Below, in pieces: positions 45,341 to 56,900 of a stretch of 64,000 nucleotides of DNA; positions within the stretch are counted from its first letter, which is position 1, and each line of letters opens with the position of its first letter. Where the stretch lies: positions 124,001-188,000 of the forward strand of contig NZ_CP048387.1 of the NCBI RefSeq assembly GCF_010365785.1. The letters are read 5' to 3'. Source of the DNA: Spiroplasma sp. TIUS-1 (GTDB lineage Bacteria > Bacillota_I > Bacilli_A > Mycoplasmatales > Mycoplasmataceae). A program made the position numbers and the translations under genes. The notes beneath the pieces were generated by a model. It had not been told where the DNA came from, did no database searches, and saw nothing but the letters and a program-made list of their open reading frames with translations.

Positions 45341-46933
45341 ATGATAGATAAGAATAAACCTTTAGTCGTTATAAATAACGTTGTAAAAAAATATAAAGAT
45401 AAAGAAGCTCTAAAAGGTGTGAGTTTAACAATCAATCCTGGTGACAGAATTGGAATAATTGGAGCGAACGGTTCTGGTAAGTCAACTGTTTCAGAAATAA
45501 TAGGTGGAATAAGAAAAGCTACTAGTGGATCTGTTACAAAGCAAGAGGAGATGGTAATTGGATTACAGTTTCAAGAATCAAAGTATCCTGTTGGAATTAC
45601 AGTTATAGATATGTTGAAATATTATTTAGAAACGTTCTCAATTCCAATGAAAGAATCTGAATTAGATTTATTATTAAAAACATATCAAATATCAGATTTT
45701 AAAAATAAATTTATCGTTTCACTGTCTGGTGGTCAACAACAAAGATTAAATATATTATTGAGTTTAATTCACAATCCAGATTTGGTTATTTTAGATGAAG
45801 TTTCAACAGGCCTTGACATTGAAGTTAGAAGTGAAATATTTAAACATATTAAAGAACAAATTGTAGAAAAAGATAAGGCCTTAATATTAGTTACTCATAT
45901 GATGAGTGAGGTTGAAGAACTTTGTGAGAGATTCGTATATATCCACGAAGGTGTAATAATTGAAGAAGGATTAGTAGCTGATATTGTTAAAAAATATGGA
46001 TCAGTACACAACTATACTTGAGAAAAATTTGCAATCCACAAATCTAAATCTAATTTAGAAAGAGAAGCATTAATATCTGAACAACAAAAACAAATTAAAA
46101 AAAATAAAGTTGACAGAATTATTAATGATGAAAGAATTAAAGGAAAAAATATTCCTTTGTCTAAATTACTATTTAAATATTATTTAAAAGGTGGAGCTGT
46201 ACCGTTCTTTGTGTTTATATTTCCTATAATTTTATTATTCTTGCAAGGTTTTGCATTTCAAAATATTGGTGGAGAGGGAACAATTCATGGAATAATTGGA
46301 GCGTTAGCAGCAATGCAAATTATAGCTTGTGGAATATTTATTATTCCTCAAACAATTCTTGATTTTAAAAATAGTGTGCTTATGAAAAGAATCGGAGCTA
46401 CAAACATAAAACCATTTGTTTTTGTACTAACAGTTAACTTAACTGGAATATTAATAATGATTCTAGGGTTTCTTTGAACATTATTAATGGGTGCATTAAT
46501 GTTTGGGTGAGGAGATATGGGATGATCAATTGCTTGAGCAAACCTAACTGGACCTTCATTATTATTCTTATTATTAATATTAATTTCAGCAATAAGTTTA
46601 GGTATGATGTTGGCTTCAATTTTTAAATCTACAACAACATATATTGCAGTGTCAAATGTTATTTATATGCCTGTTGCATTCTTATCTGGATCTTTTTTAC
46701 CAACATCAATGATTGAAGGATCAGATGTTCTTAAATATGCTACATATATAAATGTGTTTAAATATTGTTTAGAACCATTTAACAAAGCATGATCGAGTGG
46801 AGATACAATAATGGGTAATTCTACTGTTGAATTTAATTTTGACTGACTAATGGGATTATATGTAGGATTAGCAATTGTATTAATTTGTGTTTATTCTTTC
46901 GTATCATCTAGAAAAATGAAATGAGAATCATAA
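45341..46933 (+). CDS. ABC ATPase fused to an ABC-2 type permease
   Basis: 530 residues. The N-terminal ~240 residues are an ATPase: Walker A GANGSGKST (41-49), signature LSGGQ (128-132), Walker B LVILDE (147-152), H-loop THMMSE (His 186). A charged linker (~240-280) follows. Residues ~285-525 hold about six membrane segments of the ABC-2 exporter type, including the YMPVAFLSGSFLPTSMI motif usual in drug or polymer exporters. ATPase and permease are normally separate proteins in this family. It could work as a homodimeric exporter or serve the FtsX permease upstream. RBS TGGAGG. Confidence 0.85.
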
Positions 46934-46957
46934 TAAAAAATTTATATTTTAAAAAAT

Positions 46958-46993
46958 AAATCTGCACTTTTAAAAAAATATGCAGATTTTTTT
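46958..46993 (+). terminator. Terminator after the ABC fusion
   Basis: A 9-bp stem (aaatctgca/tgcagattt), 14-base A-rich loop, T run. Confidence 0.8.
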
Positions 46994-47084
46994 ATTCTAA
47001 TAAACAAAGCTAATTAATTTAAAAACTTTGCAAATAATTTTGTTAACTCATTATATTTTGAAGATATTTTATGATAAAAAATCA

Positions 47085-47093
47085 TGCTATAAT
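47085..47093 (+). promoter_or_regulatory. Extended -10 promoter of pyrG
   Basis: TGCTATAAT is a full extended -10 box 25 bases before the ATG. No -35 box at the right distance, as expected for extended -10 promoters. Confidence 0.6.
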
Positions 47094-47118
47094 TTAGACT
47101 TAATAGAGAAGGATAAAT

Positions 47119-48723
47119 ATGGGAAAACAAACAAAATACATTTTTATAACAGGTGGAGTTGTTTCTGGTTTAGGTAAGGGAATTGCTGGTAGTTCAATTG
47201 GTGCTATTTTAAAATCATCTGGAAAATCAGTTTTCATGCAAAAACTTGATCCTTATTTAAACATGGATCCAGGTACAATGAATCCAGTTGAACACGGTGA
47301 AGTTTATGTTACAGCTGATGGTGGTGAAACTGATTTAGATTTAGGCCATTATGAAAGATTTATAGATACAAATTTATCTAAAACATCTTCTTATTCAGCA
47401 GGTAAAATTTATTGAGAGGTTTTAAATAACGAAAGAAAAGGTGTTTACAAAGGGCAAACTGTTCAAACAATTCCTCATATTACAGAAAAAATAATTGAAA
47501 AAATATATGATTGTTCAAGTAATAATGAAGTTGATTTTGTGATCGTAGAAATTGGTGGAACAATTGGAGATATCGAATCACAACCATTCATTGAGGCCAT
47601 AAGACAAATTCAAAATAGGTTACCTGAAAAAGATACATTATTTGTGCATGTTGCACTATTAACTTATGTGAATGTAACTGGAGAATTTAAAACAAAACCT
47701 ATACAACATTCAGTGAAAGAAATGTTGTCACATGGAATTCAACCTGATATCTTAATTGCACGTTCTGATGTAAATGAAGTTGTACCACCAAATGTGATAA
47801 AAAAAATATCAAACTTATGTAATCTAAAACCGAATCAAGTAATTATTGGAGATAACCAGTCTTCAATTTATGACGTGCCCTTAGCTTTATATAAACAAAA
47901 TATTCATGATGTTATTGCAGATAAATTAGATGTTAAATTGAAACCAAACTTAAAGGCTTGAATTGAAGCAAGTGAAAAAAAACATAATGCAACAAATGAA
48001 GTTAAAATTTCAATTGTTGGAAAATATATTGCTTTACAAGATGCATACCTTTCTGTAAGCGAATCATTAAAAATCGCAGGTATTTGAAATAATACAAAAG
48101 TTAAAATTAATTGAGTTAATTCCAGAACTTTGACTGAAACGAATATTGAAAAAGAACTAAAAGACAGTGATGGTATTTTGGTTCCAGGTGGTTTTGGAAT
48201 AAATGGGGTTGAAGGTAAAATTTTAGCTGCTAAATATGCAAGAATAAATAAAATACCATATTTAGGAATTTGTCTTGGTATGCAAGTTGCAACAATTGAA
48301 TTTGCCAGAAATGTTCTAGGCTATTTAGATGCAAATTCATCTGAGTTTAACCCTGAATCAGAAAATCAAGTGATTCATTTAATTGAAGGTAATAATAAAG
48401 ATCAACTAGGGGGAACACTTCGTTTAGGTGAATATGAAACTACAATCATTAAGGGTACATTAGCTGAAAAAATTTATGGATCAAAAGCGGTTGAAAGACA
48501 TAGACATAGATATGAATTCAATAATAAATACAGAGATGAATTTGAAAAAGCTGGAATGAAAATTTCAGGTATATATAAAAAAGGTGATTTAGTTGAACTA
48601 ATTGAAATTACGGATCATCCATTTTTCTTAGCATCACAATACCACCCAGAATTTACATCAAGATTGTCAAAACCAAATCCGATGTTTAATGGATTTATAA
48701 AAGCAGTTATTTCTAAAAAATAA
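47119..48723 (+). CDS. pyrG: CTP synthase
   Basis: 534 residues, full length. Synthetase domain: [20 protein letters not shown] (P-loop), [34 protein letters not shown]. Glutaminase domain: PGGFG, the catalytic-Cys motif [10 protein letters not shown], and QYHPEFTSR (His, Glu). It makes CTP from UTP using glutamine and ATP. RBS GAAGGA. Single-gene unit. Confidence 0.97.
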
Positions 48724-48748
48724 AAAAACGAATCTAATTCGTTTTTTT
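48722..48748. terminator. Bidirectional terminator between pyrG and the ABC-2 pair
   Basis: A 12-bp stem aaaaaaacgaat/attcgttttttt with loop cta, A-rich before and T-rich after, between convergent genes. Nearly the same hairpin recurs at 58199-58227. Confidence 0.85.
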
Positions 48749-48752
48749 ATTT

Positions 48753-49532
48753 TTATAAAGGTAAGTCTTTATTTTTGAAATATATTACAGCTCCAAAGAA
48801 TAAACCAATTGAACCAGCAATCATTGCAAGGTATTGACCAATTCATGTTCCAACTTTATCTGCATCAATAAATGAAGTATCAAATAAAATATTTAGCGAA
48901 ATGTATTTTAAGTTTGCTAGTGCTGGAATTGTTTCTTCAAACAGCATACCGAACATTCCAAAAATAATTGAAACACCTAAAATTGTACTTGTAACTAATA
49001 AAGATAAAGCACCTTTGTTAAATATTGCAGAAAATAAGAATGAAATACCAGCTGCAGTTAATAATAATAATCCTAAACCTAATGAATTAACTAATCAAAA
49101 ATTAATCATTCCACTTTCGTTTGTCGAAGCTAAAGTGATTACCCCAACTATAGTAGTTAATAAAGAATAAACCAATACTGAAGATATAAAAGCCAATAGC
49201 TTAGAAGTTACAATTTTATTTCTTGAAAGAGGTGAAGAAAGCAAATAACTCAAATATCCTTTTTCAACTTCTGCTGCAAGTATTCTGTTACCAATAATAA
49301 TGATAAATATTATTGGCAATTGATATCCAATTCCTGTAGCTCCAAAATAAGATTGTGGTAGAACAAATTCATAAAGGTTCATAGGTCCTTCAGGTCCTTG
49401 CGCTGTAGAACCACCTTTGTCTGCAAACATAACTAACATAATAATTGTAAGTGCTATAACTCCAATAGTTATTACACTTCAAAATTTTCACATCTGTTTG
49501 ATTGTATTTTTATAAATTTTAAAACTAAACAT
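48753..49532 (-). CDS. ABC-2 family exporter permease
   Basis: 259 residues with about six membrane segments. AAEVEKGYLSYLLSSPLSRNKI followed by a long hydrophobic run is typical of ABC-2 permeases of the NatB/bacitracin-exporter kind, with an extracellular loop after the first segment. RBS AAGGAGG precedes the ATG at 49532. The upstream ATPase gene overlaps it by 8 bases. Substrate unknown. Confidence 0.82.
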
Positions 49533-50412
49533 TTGCAACCTCCTTATTCTTATCATAGAAGTCCATGAAGTATTTTTCTAAAGAGAAGGGAATTTCTTTT
49601 AAACTAATAAAATCTACTTTCTTAATACTTGAAAAAAAGTTTTCAACTTCATCGTATGGAACTTTGTATCTAGCTGTATTTTCACTTAATTTTTCACGTA
49701 AGAAAGGCGAATCAATTGCCTTACCTTTAAATTTAACAACATATCTCTTATCGCTTAAATCGATTAATTTTTGTAATATAAAGTCTGAAACAATTTTTCC
49801 ACTTTTAACAATAGCTATTTGATCACATGTTTTTTCAATTTCTGCAAATATGTGAGAACTAATAAATATAGTTGTGCCTTTTGCTTTTTGTGAAATAATT
49901 AAGTCAATGAATTTTTGTTGCATTAATGGATCTAAACCAGTTGTTGGTTCGTCTAATATTAATAATTCAGGATTGTGCATAAATGCAATAACAAGTGCAA
50001 CTTTCTGTTTCATTCCTTTTGACATTTTCTTGATTTTAATGTCAGGGTTAAATTGTCAGTATTGAATTAACTCTTCAACATATTCTCAATTTGTTTGTTC
50101 CCTTAATGAAAAAATCATTTTAATATAATCTAATCCATTTGTTTGTTCTGGAAATGTAATCTCTCCAGGTAAGTATCCAATTTTTGGTTGAACTAAATGT
50201 GAATCTTTTCAAGCGTTGATTCCAAACATTTCAACAGATCCTTTATCTGCTTTTATATAACCCATAAGATGTCTAATAGTTGTAGATTTACCAGCACCGT
50301 TAGGGCCCAAGAAACCAAAGGTTGCTCCTTGTTCAACTCTGATATTTATATCGTGAATACCATAGTTATTTTTATATACTTTTGTTAAATTATTTACTGT
50401 AATAATATTCAT
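49525..50412 (-). CDS. ABC-2 exporter ATPase
   Basis: 295 residues. Walker A GPNGAGKST (near 36-44), Q-loop LPGEITFPEQ, Walker B LLILDEPTTGLDP, H-loop FISSHIFAEIE. The signature is MSKGMKQKVA instead of LSGGQ, which is common in exporters of the CcmA type. A C-terminal domain of ~90 residues follows. It drives the permease at 48753-49532, with which it is translationally overlapped. The transporter may export a peptide, lipid or drug. Confidence 0.88.
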
Positions 50413-50438
50413 CTATTTTTTCCTTTTCATAATAATAC

Positions 50439-50467
50439 ACTATAAAACAAAAAAAAAAAAAAAGTAT
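50439..50467 (-). promoter_or_regulatory. Promoter of the ABC-2 pair with A15/T15 tract in the spacer
   Basis: Read on the minus strand, TATAGT (50439-50444) lies 27 bases before the ATG. A run of 15 T's (50449-50463) fills most of the 17 bases between it and a weak -35 (ATACTT, 50462-50467). Tract-length change would change the spacer. Confidence 0.45.
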
Positions 50468-50631
50468 AAATAGTAAAAACATATAAATATATGGCTGATA
50501 TTTTTTAAATTTATCATGTGATATTACCTATTCAGTACAAGATAAAAATTTTCCCAAATTGTATTAAAAAAATTCCTGTTAAATAAAAATAAACTACACT
50601 ATGGGTTAAATAAGTTAAAAGATTTCAATGT

Positions 50632-50637
50632 TATAAT
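50632..50637 (+). promoter_or_regulatory. -10 box of tkt
   Basis: TATAAT 45 bases before the tkt ATG. The divergent space 50413-50682 (270 bases) otherwise shows only AT-rich DNA and the T15 promoter described above. Confidence 0.5.
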
Positions 50638-50682
50638 AAAGTTAATGTTTCACTAAAATGTGGGGCTAAAGAGGAAGAAGAA

Positions 50683-52644
50683 ATGAAAAATTTAAAAGAA
50701 TATTCTTTAACAAACTTAAGGATGATTGGTGTAGAGCAAGTAACTAATGCAAAATCGGGACATCCAGGAATGGTTATGTCTGCAGCTCCATTAGTTCATG
50801 AGTTGTACTTGAATCATTTCAATGCAGTACCATCTAATCCAAAGTGAATAAATAGAGATAGATTAATTTTATCTGCTGGACATGGGAGTGCTTTGCTATA
50901 CTCACTACTACATATAGCAGGGTTCAATATAAAAAAATCTGACTTAATGAAATTTAGAACTTTAGATTCATTAACACCTGGACATCCTGAGTCACACCTA
51001 ACTGACGGTGTTGATGCTTCAACTGGACCACTGGGTCAAGGGTTTGCAATGGCTGTTGGATCAGCAATGGCTGAAAAACATTTAGCTGCTAAATACAATA
51101 AACCAGGACTTCCATTATTTGATCACCACACTTACGTAATTTGTGGAGATGGTGATTTACAAGAAGGTATTGTATCTGAAACAATGCAAATTGCAGGTTT
51201 ACAAAAATTAGAAAAACTAATTGTTTTATATGACTCAAACGATGTTCAATTGGACACTAAAGTTAACAAAGTACAAAAAATAGATTTAAAAAAATGATGT
51301 GAAGCTCAAAACTGAAATTACATTTTTGTTAAAGATGGATTTAATTTAGAATCAGTTGATAAAGCTATAGCTGACGCTAAAAAATCTAATAAACCAACAC
51401 TTGTTGAGTGTAAAACAATTATTGGATTTGGACATGAAAAACAAGGTACACCAGCAATGCATGGTGCTCCATTTTCTGAAGAAGCTGTTCAATCACTACG
51501 AGAAAAATTTAATTACAAAGAAGAACCATTTACAGTTAACGTTGATGTTAAAAAAATGTGAGAAGAAAATTTTAACAAACGTGGAGAGACAGCTTTTGAG
51601 AAATGATCAAAAATTGAATTAGAGTATAAAGAAAAATTTTCAAAAGAATATAAAGAAATTTTTGAACACAAAACAGTTAAAGTTGATGAGTTTAAAGAAT
51701 TAAAACATTCAAACAAAGAAGCTACAAGAACATCTAGTGGTAAAGTTCTTAAAAAATTACAAGAATTAACAGGTAATATGCTTGGTGGTTGTGCTGACTT
51801 ATCTTCAGCTACAAAAGCCCAAGGTTTTATGGGTGAATTTAATAGTGAAACTCCAACTGGAAATAATATCTTATTTGGTGTACGTGAATTTGGAATGGCC
51901 GCTATTACAAATGGTATTCAAGAACATGGTGGATTAAAGGCCTTCGATTCAACTTTCTTAGTGTTCTCTGATTATATGAGAAATGCAATCAGACTTGGAG
52001 CTATTGCAAAATTGCCTGCAATGCATATATTAACTCATGATTCAATTGCAGTAGGATTTGATGGTCCAACTCATGAACCAGTTGAACATTTAGCTTCATT
52101 GAGAGCAATGCCAAACTTATTTAACTTTAGACCAGCAGATATGAATGAAACAATTGGTTCATATGTGGCAGCTTATAACTTAACAGAAAATCCTTCAACA
52201 CTTATCTTTTGTAGACAAGATTTAAAACAATTAGAAGGATCTTCAGCAGAATCAGTTGCTAAAGGTGGATATATTGTTTATGAAACAAAAGGTAAAAAAC
52301 CAGATCTAATATTCATTTCAACTGGAAGTGAAGTAGAATTAACAATTGAAACAGCAAAATTAATGGAAACTGAAAAGAAATCTGTACGAGTTGTTTCAAT
52401 GCCTTGTGTCGAGCTATTCGAATCTCAAGATGTTAAATATCAAGAATCAATATTACCTGTAAAGCACGACAAATATATTGTTGTTGAAGCAGGGTCATCA
52501 TTTGGTTGACATAAATTTACTGGTAGAAATGGATTAATGATTACAGTTAATACATTTGGTAAGTCAGCAGATGGTGCAATTGTATTAGCAGATTACGGAT
52601 TTGAGCCAAGTAAAATTGTGTCAAGAATTAAAAACTGAAAATAA
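50683..52644 (+). CDS. tkt: Transketolase
   Basis: 653 residues, full length. N-terminal [13 protein letters not shown], the TPP motif [20 protein letters not shown] ending with [14 protein letters not shown], and the pyrimidine-domain [35 protein letters not shown]. The family moves two-carbon units between sugar phosphates in the non-oxidative pentose phosphate pathway, making ribose 5-phosphate from glycolytic intermediates. RBS GAGGAAGAAG. Single-gene unit. Confidence 0.96.
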
Positions 52645-52654
52645 TAATATTACT

Positions 52655-52686
52655 AAAACACAAGTTCAATCTTGTGTTTTTATTTT
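52655..52686 (+). terminator. Terminator after tkt
   Basis: A 10-bp stem aaaacacaag/cttgtgtttt, loop ttcaat, T-rich tail. Confidence 0.88.
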
Positions 52687-52695
52687 TTAGATATA

Positions 52696-52701
52696 TATAA
52701 T
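52696..52701 (+). promoter_or_regulatory. -10 box of tsaE
   Basis: TATAAT 19 bases before the ATG at 52720. Confidence 0.5.
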
Positions 52702-52719
52702 ATTTTTAATGGAGTCGTC

Positions 52720-53121
52720 ATGATAGTTAAACTAGAACAATTAAATAAAATTGCTAAAGATTTAATGAAAGAATTAGAAGGTAATACATTTGTACTCTTA
52801 AATGGCGATTTGGGAGCAGGCAAGACCACTTTCACTAAACAATTGATTAAAGAGTTGGGAGTAACTGAAAATGTTACGTCACCATCATTTAATATTTTGA
52901 ATCAATATAAAACATCTAATTACGTAATTAATCATATGGATGCTTATAGATTAAAAAAAACTGATGAAATTGATATGTTTTTAGAAACTTTTGAAGGAGC
53001 AATAAACATAATAGAATGGCCAAATAATTTAGGAATAGATTTTTCTAAGTATGGTAAAGTAATTGAAATTAATATTTTAGTAATTGATGAATATAATAGA
53101 GATTTTAAAATTAAAAAATAA
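52720..53121 (+). CDS. tsaE: tRNA threonylcarbamoyladenosine synthesis ATPase TsaE
   Basis: 133 residues. Walker A GDLGAGKTTFTKQL, the SPSFNIL and HMDAYRL motifs and IIEWP are diagnostic for TsaE. With TsaB, TsaD and TsaC it makes t6A37 in tRNAs that read ANN codons. TsaB is encoded at 62953 in this window; tsaD and tsaC are not present here. The ATG at 52720 follows GGAG; upstream TTG/ATT starts would fall in the terminator. Confidence 0.94.
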   Translation: MIVKLEQLNKIAKDLMKELEGNTFVLLNGDLGAGKTTFTKQLIKELGVTENVTSPSFNILNQYKTSNYVINHMDAYRLKKTDEIDMFLETFEGAINIIEWPNNLGIDFSKYGKVIEINILVIDEYNRDFKIKK

Positions 53122-53193
53122 TTGTGTTCAAATAATAATTAAGTGCTTTTTTTATCACATTAAAGTAAAATTAATAAAATTGGATAAGTTGAT

Positions 53194-53886
53194 ATGTTAA
53201 GTAGATTCACTAAAAAAATTGAAGATATTATAGTAGTTGTTATTGCTATTCTTTTTATGTTTTTCGCTATTGATAAAATATCATTTATCTCACAACAAAT
53301 AAATTATCAATCAATGATTTTATCATTTGTTGTTCTTGTAGCTCTAAACGTTGCCTTGATAAAGGTTATCATTTTTAGTTTGTATAAAACAAAAAGAATA
53401 ATGAAAATATCCAACATTAATAAACTACATGCATATAAAAAAATAATTTTGACTCTTTGATTATTTGTAATATTTACAACATTAATTTCTGCAAAATTTT
53501 TTGTATTATTTATTGAAACAAACAATAAAGTTTGAATTACTTCAATAATAGATAAACCTTCGTTTAAATACTTATTTTTTTCTTCTTTTATTGTCTCATT
53601 AGGATTTGTTATTTTATTTTCAATTTATTTTGCATTCAGCATAATGTTGAAATTACAGATTAATAAAAAGAATGCCAAAGATAAAAATGTTATGTTATCT
53701 TTTTCAAAATGACTAAATAATTATGAAGTTATCGAAGATGTTGCAAAATTAATAGATACTGATAACTATTTATTATTTATCAAGGTTTTTCATATTTCAA
53801 ATGATATGGAAGAACTTGTAGTAACAACTATGTTTAGTGAAAAATTAAAGGAAAATAAAAAATCTCAAACACCTCCACAAGTGTAA
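53194..53886 (+). CDS. Four-segment membrane protein, function unknown
   Basis: 230 residues. Four hydrophobic segments: ~10-28, ~38-60, ~87-107 and ~130-155. A ~70-residue cytoplasmic C-terminus follows with no known motif. No family recognised. It ends 35 bases before the second giant FtsX permease in the same direction and may share its transcript. RBS is weak (GGATAAG). Confidence 0.7.
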
Positions 53887-53921
53887 TTTTTAATATATCA
53901 AAAATTACAGGAGAAGAATAA

Positions 53922-56900
53922 ATGAGTTTACGATCAATTAGACTCTTACTTCGTAATGGTTTTAGAAATGCCAAACGCACAAAGATGCAAATAATAGGCT
54001 TAACACTTTTAATTATGTTAATTTCATTATTAACATCTATTTCAGCGCACACTAAAGAAACCGTTATCGGAGGGAGTGAAAGACTAAAAATAGAATCAAA
54101 GCAAAATGATTTCATTTTTAGCATTAACCCAGAATACAGGTTACAACAACCTGAAGACAAAAATCTACCAGAAAATCAAACATTAGTTCAACAATACTAT
54201 GTAAATGAATTGTCGCAAAAAGATAAATATGACTTTTCTTGATCTAGAACTGAAGGTAGAATTTTTAGTAATGTCACAAATGATGGAGAAAAATTAAATA
54301 TTAAAGCCTTAGCTAAAACAAATGTTAGTGGTGAAGAGGAATTTACAAATGACATTAATGTTGATAGTTTAGTAATTTCACAAGGTAGAAATTTTTCTGC
54401 ATCAACAGAAATGGCTAGAAGAGAAATAATTATTAATGAAAACTTTGCAAAAGCTAATAATCTAAAATTGAATGATATTATTCGTGTTCAACTAGATAAG
54501 CAAGGTGACACTTTGAATGTTAAAGATAATCCAGAGGTTAGAAAAAACCTTGAAGGAGTAACTGATATTCATACACAATTACCTGAACAATATAAAAAAT
54601 ATTATTGAATGCAAATAGTTGGATTTGGAACATCGGCTGATTTTCTGTCACCGATTATTGATGAAACATCAATAATACCTAATTCAAAAACAAATATGGT
54701 TGCATATGTTCATCCCTCACATTTTGGATTAGTTGTTGATAAAGATAGTTCATTCTATTTACAAAGTATGTCTGAATCATCATTAATGCCAACATCAAGT
54801 TTTGGAAATGAAATTTATTATTCAGCAAGATTTAATTCAACTCATCATGATTTAGAAGTTATTGATAAAGAATTTAAGAGTATTACTAATAATAATGCAG
54901 GTAACAAAAAAGTAGTTTATGGAATCAATGATGATGAGTATAAGTTTGTTCAAAGAACAAGCTTATTAGATCAAATAGTTGTTGGGTACAAAGCAGGTAT
55001 AACAGTTTTATTAGTTATTGTTATGGGAATTTCGTTATTTGCTTTAGTCATTATGATTAAAAAACAAGTTGAAATTTATCGAATGCAACTTGGAATATTG
55101 AAAGCAATGGGACTGAGAAAGACTGAAATTGTTAATAACTTTGTAGCTATACCAATGATTTCAGGAGCTATGGGTGTAATTTTAGGTTATGGGTTGTCAT
55201 TTGTTATATCACCATTAATTATGGATATGTTTTCTAGTTTCTTTTCACTGACATTTACATTGTCTTCATTCAGCGTCATATCTCTAGTTAACTCAATATT
55301 TACAACTTGATTTGGATTATTGTTGATTACATTCCTTTGCACTTATTTAACAATTAAAGATTCACCATCTAAGTTGTTGGCAAAAATGAATCCAAGTTCA
55401 ATTGGATGAATCCAAATGAAAATAAAAAGCATTGGATCAAGTAGAAAAAAATTTGAACCAAGACTAAGATTGGCAGTAGTTTCAACCTCATGACAAAAAT
55501 ATTTGGGAACACTTCTTACAATACTTGTTTCAACTTTTATATTATCGATAACAGTGATAACTCCTAGAATTTTAGAAACTAATAAAACAAAGGCATTTGA
55601 TGGATTAAACTATCAAAACAAAGTAGAATACATTGATCCAATTGCGGCAAATCCTTTATCTTTTTTTAAAACGTATAATCCAGATAAAAATAATAAAGAA
55701 GATAATTGAGGTTTTCCTACACAAGAAAATGCAAGTGACAAATTATTGAAAGTATCCACAGGTGGTGTAGGAGGAGGGACAATATTTGATCCCAATCCAG
55801 CTACACTGTCTTATACTTCTAGTCCAGTTATAAAAGACAAAAAAGGAAATAATACTTTTGACACAAATAAGATTTATGATCAATTTTTAAATGGAGATAT
55901 TAGTAATTTTTATTATAATCACGACATTCCACTCAGTTCAACAACAGCCTGAGCAAAGCTTGGTTTTACTGATTGAACTACCTTTTCAACTGGCTTTTTT
56001 AAAGCACTAGATAGTTTACCAAATATAGATACTCCATCAGGAATAATTGGTGGAATTGCAATGAGTTCTTTGTTAACACAATGAACTGACTACACAAATT
56101 TAAAGAGAGACTTAACAAATGTAATAAAAGATACTAACAATTTTGATTTGGCTACAAGAAATCAATTAATTACATTTAATAAATATATGTTAGATTTTTA
56201 CCAAACTTATATAGCAGGACCGCCATTAACTGTTAACCCCTTATTTTTAACAGATGACAAAAAGCATGTGAGTTTAAATGAAGTTGATAAAACAATATCA
56301 AATAGACACTTTTTATTAGATGGTAAAGAAAAATTATTTTCTTATCCGAAATCATATGAAGATGATTCAATAATAATTGTAGAAAAAGACAGTGGACATG
56401 ACTTAGAGTTGAAAATCAATGATGAAGTAATTGATTTAGAGGACCTATCAAATTTAGAATTACAAAATGAAGATAACTGATCTAATGAAAATATACGAGA
56501 AATAAATGGACATCTAGTATCTTGATTTATATCTGTTATTGACAATAGGATAGGTGTTGCAATTTTAGAAACAGGTTATTCACGTGCTCCTTACTTCATT
56601 CAAGAGTATATGAAAGATGCAATTGTTAATGATAAAGATTACGGTTTAGGATTTAACTTAATACCATTTAATCCTATTACAGATACACGTGGAACAATGT
56701 TAAACGCCTATTTAAATGGAGAAAAACTAAAGATTAATGGTATTGATGAAAAAAATAATTTAATTAATTTTGGGTCTGATAATAGTAAATTGTTTGACAA
56801 CAATACAAATGAATATATACCAATAATTATTAATGAAAGTATTTCAAAGAAATTTGGTGTAAGTAAAAATTCACTAATCAGTATGACAATTAACAATGAC

